Counted from the first letter of the stretch, positions 1-9,953 are shown. The stretch: 64,000 nucleotides of DNA from Ichthyophis bannanicus (GCA_033557465.1 CM066048.1:12376305-12440304); one strand, 5' to 3'. Program-made: numbers and translations. Notes: a model not told the origin generated them from the sequence alone.

Positions 1-433
1 CTCCTGCCGCCGGAGGCTCGATCCCCGGGCTGGGGAGAGCTGTGGATGGCGGTGGGAGGCCAAAGGAAGGGCGCCCGATGGCGCGAAGATCTTTAAAGTA
101 AGGCCTCTGCCTCGATTGGACAGCGCCCCGGTGGTGCTCCTCCTGCCGCCGGAGGCTCGATCCCCGGGCTGGGGAGAGCTGTGGATGGCGGTGGGAGGCC
201 AAAGGAAGGGCGCCGATGGCGCGAAGATCTTTAAAGTAAGGCCTCTGCCCCGATTGGACAGCGCCCCGGTGGTGCTCCTCCTGCCGCCGGAGGCTCGATC
301 CCCGGGCTGGGGAGAGCTGTGGATGGCGGTGGGAGGCCAAAGGAAGGGCGCCCGATGGCGCGAAGATCTTTAAAGTAAGGCCTCTGCCCCGATTGGACAG
401 CGCCCCGGTGGTGCTCCTCCTGCCGCCGGAGGC
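1..433. repeat. GC-rich 138-139 bp tandem repeat, about 3.1 copies
   Basis: The phrase ctcctgccgccggaggct starts at 1, 140, 278 and 417, giving periods of 139, 138 and 139 bp; one unit lacks a single C in a short C run. Copies are almost identical, so the array is recent or homogenised. Each unit carries CCCCGATTGG, TTTAAA and CTGGGGAGAGCT blocks, which recur in the 140 bp array at 56666-57099. The array may extend left of the window. It ends abruptly against a truncated CR1. It could be a minisatellite or promoter monomers of a retroelement; its function is unknown. Confidence 0.9.
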
Positions 434-2113
434 TTAACAAATATTTTTGTTCTGTGTTCACAGATGAAGAACCAGGAGCAGGACCTCAGAAAACACCCAC
501 AAATAAGAACAGAAGCGAGGGACATCTTGAACAATTTTCAGAAGACTGTGTTCGTGAGAAACTAGCTCAACTTAAAGTAGACAAAGCGATGGGACCGGAT
601 GGGATACACCCTAGAATACTGAGGGAACTTGGGGACGTTCTAGCAACTCCACTGACTGACCTTTTCAATGCCTCGTTGGAGTCGGGAGTGGTGCCAAAGG
701 ACTGGAGAGAGGCTCATGTGGTGCCTTTACACAAAAGCGGAAGTAAGGATGTGGTTGAAAACTACAGGCCGGTTAGTTTAACTTCAGTGGTGAGTAAATT
801 ATTGGAAACGCTGCTGAAAGAGAAAATAGTGAGGTTTCTGGAGTCCGGCGGATTACAGGATCCGAGGCAGCATGGATTCACCAGAGGCAGGTCTTGTCAG
901 ACAAATCTGATCGATTTCTTTGACTGGGTGACCAGGGAGTTGTACCGAGGGAGAGCTCTAGATGTGGTGTATTTAGATTTAAGTAAAGCCTTTGACACTG
1001 TTCCTCACAGGTGACTTATAAACAAACTGAGCACCCTAGGGATGGACCCTAAAGTTACTGCTTGGGTTAGAAATTGGTTGGGTGGGAGGCGACAAAGAGT
1101 ACAAGTAAATGGAGCTCACTCTGAGGAGAAGGATGTTACCAGTGGTGTGCCCCAGGGATCTGTCCTTGGTCCGATTCTTTTTAACATCTTTGTTAGTGAT
1201 ATAGCGGAAGGGCTGTCGGGTAAGGTTTGCCTCTTTGCGGATGATACCAAAATCTGTAATAGAGTAGACACCCAGGAAGGTGTAGATAACATGAGGAGGG
1301 ATCTAGCTAAGCTTGAAGAATGGTCTAGAATTTGGCAGCTGGGATTTAATGTTAAAAAATGTAAGGTCATGCATTTGGGCTGCAGCAATCCAAGGGAACA
1401 ATACAGTATAGGAGGTGAAGTACTTTTGTCCACTAAAGAAGAGCGGGACCTAGGCGTGGTTGTGTCTGATGATCTTAAAGTAGCTAAACAGGTAGAAAAG
1501 GCAACAGCAAAAGCTAGAAGGATGCTTGGGTGCATACGGAGAGGAATGGCTAGCAGAAAAAAGGAGGTGATAATACCTCTGTATAAGTCTTTGGTGCGAC
1601 CTCATTTGGAGTATGGTGTGCAATTCTGGAGACCGCACCTTCAAAAGAATGTGAACAGGATGGAGTCAGTGCAGAGGGTTGCTACTAAAATGATTAATGG
1701 GCTTCATTATAAAGCATATGAGGACAGACTTAAGGATCTTAATATGTAAACCTTAGAGGAAAGGCGGGATAGAGGTGATATGATTGAGATGTTTAAATAC
1801 CTCCGTGGCATAAATGTTCAGGGAGAGAGCCTCTTTCAATTGAAAGCAAGTTCTGCTACGAGGGGACATGGGATGAGGGTGAAGGGATATAGATTCAGGA
1901 GTGATATGCGGAAATATTTCTTTACGGAAAGAGTAGTGGATCCATGGAATAGTCTCCCAGTGGAGGTGGTAGAGATGAGGACAGTAACTGAATTCAAAAA
2001 AGCATGGGACCAACACAGAGGATCTCTAAAGGTAGAAAGCGGACTGTTGTAGTTGTTGTTATGGAAGGACAGACTTGTGGTCTTTTTCTGTCATCATGTT
2101 TCTATGTTTCTAT
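434..2113 (+). mobile_element. CR1-B LINE copy #1, 5'-truncated
   Basis: A non-LTR retrotransposon of the CR1 clade. It aligns with the reverse complement of the longer copy at 9887-12993 and begins inside ORF2, just before the reverse transcriptase core. The 3' end has the octamer-like repeats typical of CR1 (catgtttctatgtttctat, about 2095-2113), with no poly(A). Truncation at the 5' end is usual for LINEs. The left junction shares GCT between the tandem repeat and the CR1 sequence, suggesting microhomology joining. Confidence 0.92.
454..2052 (+). pseudogene. CR1-B ORF2 reverse transcriptase, broken
   Basis: This encodes the reverse transcriptase used for target-primed reverse transcription. 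Visible motifs in order are GPDGIHPR, NYRPVSLTS, VVYLDLSKAFDTVPHR (motif A), GVPQGSVLGP (motif B), FADDTKIC (motif C, catalytic Asp pair intact) and the C-terminal stretch ending near EFKKAWDQHRG. Two stops break it: TGA at 1012-1014, where the sister copy has CGA (a CpG-type transition), and TAA at 1747-1749, where the sister has TAC. The endonuclease part is absent because of the truncation. It is a dead copy, though the frame is otherwise preserved. Confidence 0.9.
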
Positions 2114-3057
2114 ATGGGTGATGTCGGTAGTGTTCCAAATGTGGCAGTACAATTTCAGCCATGGACCCCCATGATAGGTGTCTAAAATGTTTGGGACTGG
2201 ATCATCAACCGTCTGAATGTCCTCTTTGTAGGAAGATGACAAAGAGAGGCCTGCAGAACAGAGCTGTGAAACTCGGCACCCTCTTTGCCACCGATGCAAT
2301 GTCGGTAGCATCAATGTCATTGAGAGCTTCATCTTCCTCCCAGGGATCTCAGGTATTGAAACCCAGGTCTTCATCGAAGACTAGCTTGCCCTCCAAGGGT
2401 AGATCTCCTTCTAAGCATCGAGATGCCCTAGACGTTGCCCTGGAGGGGGACACATCGGCCAAACAACCCCGGTGGGAGGTCCTTGCCTCCAAAGCCTTAG
2501 TGGGGTCCCAGGATGCTCCCGAGGCCTCTACCTCCGGAGAGCTCTTGGTGCCATGCTCAGGGATTGTAGCCCGCAACTCCAGTACCGATACCCAAGCATC
2601 GGCAAGCTCCATGGATCAACGTATCCTGGCTATTGAGCAGAGCTTAGTGGCCTTACTAGCAGCTTCCGTACCCATAAAGCCTTTACAGTCGATTCCTCAG
2701 CCATTGGTACCGACAACGGTATTGAAAGTGCCTGCATCAACTTTTTTGCCGCTTACCACCCTACCACCCATGCCAGCCCTCGAGTCCATCTCCAGTACCG
2801 AGGTTCCAGCACCAAAACCTTCAGATACCAGCTTCGAGTGGTATTGAGTACAGGCAGAGCGCGAGCACCCTGCCCGTCGATACTTCGAGTCTTCTGACTC
2901 TGATTCGTCAGATGACGAATCGGCTGGTACACGGGAAATGAGAACTCTCCCGGAGGATCCATCTCCACCCCCACAACATCACCTGTCCCCTCCAGAGGAC
3001 ATGTCTTTCCAAGATTTTATCCGCAATGTTTGCCTCTCTCTGCTCTGGGAAGAGTAG
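2114..3057 (+). mobile_element. DIRS-A' retrotransposon, left part
   Basis: This is the start of a DIRS1-like element related to the copy at 27191-32952. It opens directly inside gag, with no left inverted terminal repeat, so its 5' end is missing. It is then split by the CR1-A at 3058-8365 and resumes at 8366. DIRS elements replicate through a circular DNA and integrate with a tyrosine recombinase. The split is inferred because gag text on the two sides lines up in order with the uninterrupted gag of the 27 kb copy. Confidence 0.75.
2128..3055 (+). pseudogene. DIRS-A' gag, N-terminal and middle part
   Basis: A Gag-like protein that presumably packages element RNA. The N-terminus has a cysteine/histidine array, CSKC ... 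CLKCLGLDH ... CPLC, that matches the array in the 27.6 kb gag. A long Ser/Pro-rich low-complexity region follows. The frame is open from about 2128 through the ATG at 2161 to a TGA at 2845-2847, then continues as acidic and Pro-rich text (SDSDSSDDESAG, SPPEDMSFQDF) to the CR1 insertion. Continuation at 8366 resembles the EPRAEELEALQY region of the intact gag. Broken by one stop and the insertion. Confidence 0.7.
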
Positions 3058-3726
3058 TGCCCTCACAGTGCTCTGCTAGAGAGGTAGATATTTAACTCCT
3101 GTGACAACTTGCTGTGAGTTCTAGCTGTTTATTTAATTATTTGCTGAGAGTTCTAGCTGTTTATTGAATTATTTATTGTTTGTCTTTATTGGTGTGCTAC
3201 TTCACCTCCCTGTTCCCTTTAGTTTTGCACTTCAGCTTTCTCAGCTGTATAACTTACCTTGCCTCTCTCAACTAACTGGGCTTTGTGTGGTAGCAAGGTT
3301 AACTGTTACTTTAAATTAAGTATCTCTCCCTGCTCTGTCCCCAGAACCTGCTGTGTTTTAAACTTTTTTTCCTGCACTAGCCTACCTGAGGGACTACCCC
3401 CCTCCCCCCCTGCTGAGGGTACAGTACAGGGTACCTTGTAACAGCCCTCTTTTAATAGGTATTATTTCCCTCCCTCCCTCCCCAACATCCACCCGCCCCT
3501 GGATAATTGTAGCTTTATAGGTACTTACACGTCTTAGAGGAAAGGGGCTGCTGTCAGGTGCAGCTCTTTATCCAAATCAGTCATACATTGAGGACCTGAA
3601 ATTAATTAAGCTTCAGGTGAACAAGGTATATTAGAGGTATTAGATACACTTTTATTAGTATAAGCATCTACACCAACCCTTAGTAAATACAGAATTTGAA
3701 GACCTAAACACAAGCTTTAAACTAAG
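3058..3726 (+). promoter_or_regulatory. Probable CR1-A 5' UTR
   Basis: About 670 bp lies between the interrupted DIRS gag and the ORF1 start with no open frame of note. It contains two adjacent copies of a gagttctagctgtttatt phrase (about 3116 and 3149), pyrimidine-rich stretches, and a gggtaccttgtaacagccc phrase near 3429 that recurs with changes near 54244 ahead of another CR1-A. Position and recurrence suggest the LINE 5' UTR and internal promoter. No promoter motif was identified. Confidence 0.5.
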
Positions 3727-4641
3727 ATGCAGAAAAAAGTCCAGCAGCGAGATGGGGGCTTTCCAGTCTTTTGCATTAAGTGTCACATGTATGATTTTCT
3801 CCCAGTTGGTGAGAGGTCTTACGTATGCACTAAGTGCAAGGAGCTCTTTGCTCTCAGGGAACAAGTCATTTCTCTAGAGGCTAGAGTAGCAGACCTGGAA
3901 GACATAAGAAAGACAGAGAAGTACATGGACAAGACCTACAGGGATATAGTCCTGAAGTCCCACCTCCAGTCTGGCAGCATCCCTGTTGCCATGGAGGAGA
4001 GAGGTCATGTGACAGGAGAGCATCACCCTGGTGTGGCAGGATGTGATCCTGTAACTAGGACCTGTCCTCCAGGTGATGTAAAACCCTCTCGCACCGAGGA
4101 CGTTTCTCAAGGGCCATGTGCCCATGAGGGGAGGGTCAGGACAGCTGTTATAGTGGGTAATTCAATCATTAGGCATGTAGATAGCTGGGTGGCTGGTGGA
4201 CATGAGAATCGCCTGGTAACATGCCTGCCTGGTGCGAAGGTAGCGGACCTCATGCACCGCCTATATAGGATCATAGATAGTGCTGGGGAGGAGTCTGCTG
4301 TCTTGGTACATGTCGGTACCAATGACATAGGAAAATGTGATAGGGAAGTTCTGGAGGCTAAATTTAAGCTTTTAGGTAGGAAGTTGAAATCCAGAACTTC
4401 CAGGATAGCATTCTCCGAAATGCTTCCTGTTCCACGTGCAGGACCCAAAAGGCAGGCAGAGCTCCGGAGTCTCAATGCGTGGATGAGACGATGGTGCAAG
4501 GATGAGGGTTTTGGATTGTTAGGAACTGGGGAACATTCTGGGGAAAGGAGCGGCTCTTCCGAAGGGATGGACTTCACCTTAATCAGGATGGAACCAGACT
4601 GCTGGCATTAACCCTTAAAATGGAGATAGAGAAGCTTTTAA
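3727..4641 (+). pseudogene. CR1-A ORF1: zinc finger, coiled coil and SGNH-type esterase
   Basis: CR1 ORF1 proteins bind nucleic acid and carry an esterase-like domain of uncertain role. In order: a paired-cysteine finger (CIKC at about residues 17-20, CTKC at 37-40), a short heptad-rich helix (REQVISLEARVADLED), a polar linker, then an SGNH hydrolase fold with block I GNSIIR (candidate Ser nucleophile) and block III HVGTND. The open frame stops at 4611, but block V (DGLHLNQDG) is readable in the adjacent frame at about 4564-4590, so a single indel near 4510-4540 separates the catalytic Asp/His from the rest. The ATG at 3727 is the first in frame. Confidence 0.85.
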
Positions 4642-4804
4642 ACTAGAAAATAGGGGAAAGCCGACAGTCACCCAAGAGCGGATGGTTCGGAAGAAGGTAT
4701 CCTTGAAGGATACTACCAAAAGCAGTGAGGTTCCAAAAAAGAGTCTAGTAGCCCAAATGCCCTTGAGTATGGTGCAGACAGAGCGTAAGGATTCCAAATG
4801 ATCC

Positions 4805-5516
4805 ATGCCTACCAATAGCCAGATTAATATTAATAAAATACAGTCTCTAAAATGCTTGTATGCAAATGCTAGAAGTCTAAACAATAAGATGGGAGAGTTA
4901 GAATATATAGCACTAAATGAGAGGTTAGATATGATTGCAATCTCAGAGACATGGTGGAAGGAGGATAACCAGTGGGACACTGTGATACCTGGATACAAAC
5001 TATATCGGAATGATAGAACTGATCAAATTGGTGGAGGGGTTGCGCTCTATGTTAGAGAGGGCATTGAGTCAGAAAGGATTAAAGTTTTGCAGGAAACAAA
5101 ATTTGTTGTAGAATCTCTATGGATTGAAAGGTGATGGCAGTGGGGGTGTACTATCGACCGCCTGGCCAGAATGAACAAATGGATGATGAAATGCTCAAAG
5201 AAATCAAGGAAGCTAACAAAAGTCACAGCAGAATAGTAATAATGGGTGATTTCAATTACCCCAGTATCGACTGGGACATGCTAGGGAGATAAAGTTTCTA
5301 GATGAAATAAATGACTGCTTCTTGGAGCAGCTGGTTCATGAACCGACCAGAGGGGAAGCCATACTGGACCTAGTCCTTAGTGGAACACCAGATCTGGTGC
5401 AAGAAATAAGGGTGTTGGGACCACTTGGCAATAGTGATCATAGCATGATCGTGTTTGATTTAATTAGTGGAGGAGGGATAGTAAAGAAATCCACAGTACT
5501 ACCTTTTAACTTTTGA
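4805..5516 (+). pseudogene. CR1-A ORF2, endonuclease domain
   Basis: The N-terminal apurinic/apyrimidinic-type endonuclease nicks the target DNA. Visible signatures are CLYANARSLNNKMGEL, ISETWW (catalytic Glu), GGGVALYVREG, then in another frame VYYRPPGQ and MGDFNYPSIDWD, and finally GNSDHSMI (catalytic Asp/His pair). The first frame ends at a TGA at 5132-5134. The remaining motifs lie in different frames, so there are at least two indels. Spacing from the end of ORF1 (about 160 bp) is typical for CR1. Confidence 0.85.
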
Positions 5517-5519
5517 AAG

Positions 5520-6384
5520 AAAGACTATGATAAAATGAGGAATATAGTTAAGAAAAAACTAAAAGGAGCGGTTGCAAAGGTTTTAATAAAGACTTACAGG
5601 AAGCTTGGGTGTTATTTAAAAATACTATCCTCGAAGCCCAGACCAGCTGTATTCCACGCATTAAGAAAAGTGGAAGAAAGTCCAAAAAACTGCCAGCATG
5701 GTTTAAAGGTGAGGTCAGAGAGGCTGTTGCCAAAAAAGCATCTTTCAGGAAATGGAAAAAAGAGCCAAACAACGAAAACTGGAAACAGCATAAGCACTGG
5801 CAAGTTAAATGCAAAGCATTGATAAGGCAGGCAAAGGGAGAATTTGAGAAGGAACTTGCTACGGAAGCAAAAACACAAAATAAAGACTTTTTCAAGTACA
5901 TTCGTAGCAAAAGGCCTGTGAGAGAGTCAATTAGACCGTTCGATGATAGAGGGGTAAAAGGGGCAGTAAGAGGAGACAAGGCTATAGCGGAGAGACTGAA
6001 TGAATTCTTTGCTTCGGTCTTTACTGAGGAAGATGTAGGGATGTTACCCAAGACTGAAGTGGTATTTAAAGGTGATACTGCAGAGGAATTGAGAGAAATA
6101 TCACTACACCTGGAAGATGTATTACAACTATTTGATAAACTGAATAGTAGCAAATCACCTGGACCATATGGTATACATCCAAGAGTGTTGAAAGAACTGA
6201 AATATGAGATTGCAGACCTGCTATTGGCAATCTGTGAATTTTCATTAAAATCATCTGTAATACCTGAAGGTTGGAGCGTCGCCAATGTAACGCCAATTTT
6301 TAAAAAGAGTTCCAGGGGTGACCCGGGAAATTACAGACCGGTGAGCCTGATGTCAGTACCAAGGAAAATGGTAGAAACCATCAT
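5520..6384 (+). pseudogene. CR1-A ORF2, linker and N-terminal reverse transcriptase
   Basis: From 5609 a 262-codon frame runs through the basic linker (WFKGEVREAVAKKASFRKW) to the reverse transcriptase fingers: SPGPYGIHPRVLKEL (usually SPGPDGIHPR, so Asp has become Tyr), NVTPIFKK, GNYRPVSL and PRKMVETIIKNK. It stops at 6397 because the sequence folds back on itself there, not because of the natural ORF end. The palm motifs with the catalytic residues follow only after the inverted segment, from about 7000. Confidence 0.85.
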
Positions 6385-6973
6385 AAAGAACAAATGATGG
6401 TTTCTACCATTTTCCCTGGTACTGACGTCAGGCTCACCGGTCTGTAATTTCCCGGGTCACCCCTGGAACCCTTTTTAAAAATTGGCGTTACATTGGTGCC
6501 CCTCCAATCTTCAGGTATTACAGATGATTTTAATGAAAATTCACAGATTACCAATAGCAGGTCTGCAATCTCATATTTCAGTTCTTTCAACACTCTTGGA
6601 TGTATACCATCTGGTCCAGGAGATTTACTACTATTCAGTTTATCAAATAGTTGTAATACATCTTCCCGGTGTAGTGATATTTCTCTCAGTTCCTCTGCAG
6701 TATCACCTTTAAATACCACTTCAGTCTTGGGTAACATCCCTACATCTTCCACAGTAAAGACCGAAGCAAAGAATTCATTCAGTCTCTCCGCTGTAGCTTG
6801 CTTTAAGTCTTAACTATATTCCTCATTTTATCATAGTCTCCCTTTCGAAAGTTAAAAGGTAGTACTGTGGATTTCTTTACTATCCCTCCTCCACTAATTA
6901 AATCAAACACGATCATGCTATGATCACTATTGCCAAGTGGTCCCAACACCCTTATTTCTTGCACCAGATCTGG
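6368..6973. repeat. Inverted duplication (foldback) within CR1-A
   Basis: At the centre, 6368-6384 and 6394-6410 are perfectly complementary 17 bp arms around a 9 bp loop. The complementarity continues outward: 6394-6797 is the inverse of about 5985-6384 and 6798-6973 is the inverse of about 5385-5558, skipping the piece between. The inverted text reads as CR1-A reverse transcriptase on the minus strand (SPGPDGIHPRVLKEL, NVTPIFKKGSRG). Normal plus-strand CR1-A resumes at about 6974, missing only about a dozen bases of the unbroken sequence. Confidence 0.9.
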
Positions 6974-8190
6974 TGGTAGATAGTCATGGCCTAATGGAGA
7001 CAGCCAACATGGTTTAGACAAGGAAGATCTTGTCTTACTAATCTGATATGTTTTTTTGAAGGTGTGAATAAACAGGTAGACAAAGGTTAGTTGGTTGATA
7101 TAGTGTATCTGGACTTTCAGAAAGCCTTTGACAAGGTCCCTCATCAGAGACTTTTGGCAAAACTAAAAAGTCATGGGATAGGAGGCAGTGTACTATTGTG
7201 GATCGGGAACTGGTTAAAAGATAGAAAGCAGAGGGTAGGACTAAATGGCCAATATTCCCAATGAAAAAAAGGTGAATAGTGGAGTACCCCAGGGATCTGT
7301 ACTGGGTCTGCTACTTTTTGACATATTCATAAATGACCTAGAAAAGGGAATAACTAGTGAGGTTAACAAATTTGCAGACGATACAAAACTGTTTAAAGTT
7401 GTTAAAACCCAAGAGGACTGTGGGAAACTGCAGGAGGATCTGGATAAATTGGAAGACTGGGCATCCAATTGGCAGATGAAATTTAATGTGGACAAGTGCA
7501 AAGTTATGCACTTAGGAAAGAACAACCCACACTATGCTTACACGATGCAAGGTTCCACATTGGAAACCACCACCCAGGAAAAAGATTTAGGAGTCATTGT
7601 GGATAACATGTTAAAACCCTCTGCCCAGTGTGCAGCGGCAGCCAAGAAAGCAAATAGAATGCTAGGTATCATAAGGAAAGGAATGGAGAACAAAACAAAG
7701 GATATTATAATGCCTCTGTATCGTTCCATGGTACGACCGCACCTTGAATATTTTGTGCAATTCTGGTCGCCGTATCTTAAAAAGGATATAGCGTTTTTAG
7801 AAAAAGTACAGAGAAGAGCCACCAAAATGGTAAAGGGGATGGAAGGCTACTCCTATGAAGAGAGGCTACAAAGGTTAGGGCTCTTCAACCTGGAAAAGAG
7901 ACAGCTGAGGGGAGATATGATAGAGGTCTATAAATTTATGAATGGAGTGGAACGGGTAAACGTAGATTGATTGTTTACGCTATCAGAATATAGAAAGACT
8001 AGGGGACATGTAATGAAGCTACAGGGTAAACTATTTAAGACAAATAAGAGAAAATATTTTTTCACTCAACATGTAATCAAACTATGGAATTTGTTACCGG
8101 AGGATGTAGTAAGAGCTGTTAGTGTAGCTGGGTTTAAAAAAGGTTTGGACAAGTTCCTGGAGGAAAGGTCCATAAACCATTATTAAAAAG
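6974..8190 (+). pseudogene. CR1-A ORF2, reverse transcriptase palm and C-terminus
   Basis: This continues the interrupted reverse transcriptase: HGLMET-like text with frameshifts, VYLDFQKAFDKVPH (motif A, about 7103-7145), NSGVPQGSVLG (motif B), KFADDTKLF (motif C with intact Asp pair, about 7370-7395), then the thumb and C-terminal region ([33 protein letters not shown]). The open segment 7245-7970 ends at TGA where the family has CGA, after which the frame continues to 8186 (WNLLPEDVV). It is broken but readable throughout. Confidence 0.88.
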
Positions 8191-8371
8191 GGACCCAGAA
8201 TAATCAGTGCTTGACCCAGTACAAGCATTGTGGAACCTGTGTCTTTTGGGGATACTGCTAGGTACGTATGACCTAGATTGGCCACTGTTGGAAACAGGAT
8301 ACTGGGCTTGATGGACCTCGGTCTGACCCAGTATGGCATATCTTATGTTCTTATGTCCTTATGTTGTTCGG

Positions 8372-9273
8372 GGCCTCTCCATAATGGTGACTTCGGAGAA
8401 GGAACCTAGGGCTGAGGAGCTCGAAATTCTTCAATATCCTGCAGCCCCAAAGGAAGCTGCTACTCTCCCTATTCATCGAATACTTCATGACCTTATGCTT
8501 AAAATGTGGGAGACACCCCTAACCATCTCTCCACATATTCGAAGGCTCGATACAATGTACCGGGTACTGGAGCGCCCCGGCTTCCAGAGGACGCAATTAC
8601 CACACCATTCCATGGTGGTGAAATTGGCAATGCGTCAAATTAAAAGTGCTAAAACGTATTCCTCAAACATTCCGTGCAGGGAATCGAGAACCCTTGATGC
8701 TTTTGATCATTGATGTTTTCAGGCCTCCATATTATTGGCCAGAATCAGTTCCTACATCCTCTACATGAGTATGTTACTTAGGGAGGTGGCTATGGATTTA
8801 GAGTTGATGGCTCCTCTTCTCCCTGATGACAAAAGAGCTGACTATATCACCCTGGTGAAGCATGCCCAAAATGTTTCCAAATTTGTTAACAGGGCATCAG
8901 TGGTCCTGCACACTCTCGACTGCAAGAAGGCTCTCGCCTTTTACATGCAGCATACTTGGAGCCATCGCAAGTCTGGCCGGCTTTTTGTAGCCCACGACCC
9001 TAACTGTCTGGGGCTAGCAGTCACCAATCACACCCTCTCCATCTGGCAGACTGCATTGTGTTCACCCAGGCAAAGGCTGGGGCCCCGTTAGTTCACTGCA
9101 TCACCGCACATGGCATCCGGGCCAAGACGGTTTCGGTGGCCTCGCTGCGCGCCATACCTCTGATGGACGTCTGCTGGGCTGCGACCTGGTCTTCAGCGAA
9201 TACCTTCACCACACACTACTGCCTGGAAAGGGAGTCCCACTGGGACAGGGCCTTCGGCCAGGCTGTTCTCTGA
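8372..9273 (+). pseudogene. Gag C-terminus fused to tyrosine recombinase C-terminus (DIRS-A')
   Basis: The first half is gag (EPRAEELEILQY, PHHSMVVKLAMRQIKSAK, ISSYILYMSMLLREVAMDLE, HAQNVSKFVNRAS). Near 8908 it passes in frame into recombinase text (VLHTLDCKKALAFYMQ), then LFVAHDPNCLGLAVTNHTLSIW. After a frameshift at about 9060-9085, the catalytic C-terminus follows: AHGIR (H-x-x-R), AATWSSANTFTTHYCLE (nucleophile Tyr) and the RAFGQAVL tail. Stops at 8711-8713 (TGA) and at 9089-9091 break it. The catalytic first Arg is lost with the deletion, so no active recombinase could be made. Confidence 0.82.
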
Positions 9274-9432
9274 AATCTTTTCAGGGTATAAGCAACTACT
9301 GCCTTCCAACCCTTCTTCTGTGGCTACCAAGATCTTGCCCTGAGGACCCAAGGGCTTGGGTTCCTTTGGGCATCAGCTTCTGCTCATAGCCTCTTGGAGG
9401 CATTTTTGACTACATGTTCGGTAGCCTGTGGC

Positions 9433-9806
9433 TGGGGAGTCCCATAAGTGAGTACTGACTTCCTGCTTGTTCCTGGAGAAAACGTAGTTACTCACCTGTA
9501 ACAGGTGTTCTCCAGGGACAGCTGCAATCATTCCTCACTACCCTCCCATCTCCCCTGAAGACTTGCTGTTTTTATTCTTCCCTTGCCATTTGCTTAGTAG
9601 GGCTCTAGCTATGGGACTTGACTGAGCAAGATGACACCCTTGGGCAGGAAGAGGACAACACATGCGTGGCAGCAATCCCAAAGGCTTTCTTTGAAAGCTG
9701 GGGAATTGTACTTTGCAGGCTCCATCGGTGCTGACGTCAACCATAAGTGAGGACTGATTCCAGCTGTCCCTGGAGAACACCTGTTACAGGTGAGTAACTA
9801 CGCTTT
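9433..9806. repeat. DIRS-A' internal complementary region and right terminal repeat
   Basis: 9433-9545 contains gagaaaacgtagttactcac next to acctgtaacaggtgttctcc, and 9618-9806 carries the terminal repeat ending in cctgttacaggtgagtaact. The two are complementary in the same arrangement as at 32577-32952. In DIRS elements this complementarity allows the linear RNA to be copied into a full circle. The left inverted repeat of this copy is absent. Confidence 0.85.
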
Positions 9807-9953
9807 CTCGCCGTGGAAACAAACATTCGCTAGAGTACTTTTGCTAAAACGAGATTTTCAGATTGGAGGTCATCCTTTTTTTAAAATAGAAACATAGAAA
9901 CATGATGACAGAAAAAGACCACAAGGCCCATCTAGTCTGTCCTTCCATAACAA

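Larger units (their letters stand above)
3058..8365 (+). mobile_element. CR1-A LINE copy #1, near full length, with internal inversion
   Basis: A CR1-clade LINE with a 5' UTR, ORF1, ORF2 (endonuclease plus reverse transcriptase) and a 3' end of TTCTTATG-type octamers after the CR1 phrase ggtctgacccagtatggca. At about 5.3 kb it is the longest LINE here, but roughly 580 bp of that is an inverted duplication at 6394-6973. It is nested in the gag of DIRS-A', so it is younger than that element. I could not define a clean target-site duplication; the left boundary is approximate to about 20 bp. Confidence 0.85.
8366..9806 (+). mobile_element. DIRS-A' retrotransposon, right part
   Basis: Resumption of the DIRS element split at 3057. 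It holds the gag C-terminal half, then, without any RT, RNase H or methyltransferase-like region, the C-terminal half of the tyrosine recombinase, the internal complementary region and the right inverted terminal repeat. Compared with the 27 kb copy, about 3.1 kb is missing between gag and recombinase. The right end lies near 9806, where ...gagtaactacgctt matches the end of the 27 kb copy. Confidence 0.82.

Noticed and set aside
116..373. Coding sequence over the tandem repeat
   Set aside because: The frame merely repeats with the array and is open on both strands because of high GC.
1..433. A CRISPR array
   Set aside because: Units are contiguous 138-139 bp repeats with no spacers, in a vertebrate-type repeat setting.
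6394..6973. Twin priming as the cause of the CR1-A inversion
   Set aside because: Twin priming would leave the inverted piece at the 5' end of an insertion. Here a direct arm with ORF1 and 5' UTR precedes it and almost nothing is lost at the resumption point, so a local inverted duplication is simpler.
9538..9780. An 80-codon minus-strand frame
   Set aside because: It lies entirely in the DIRS-A' terminal repeat region and is a by-product of it.
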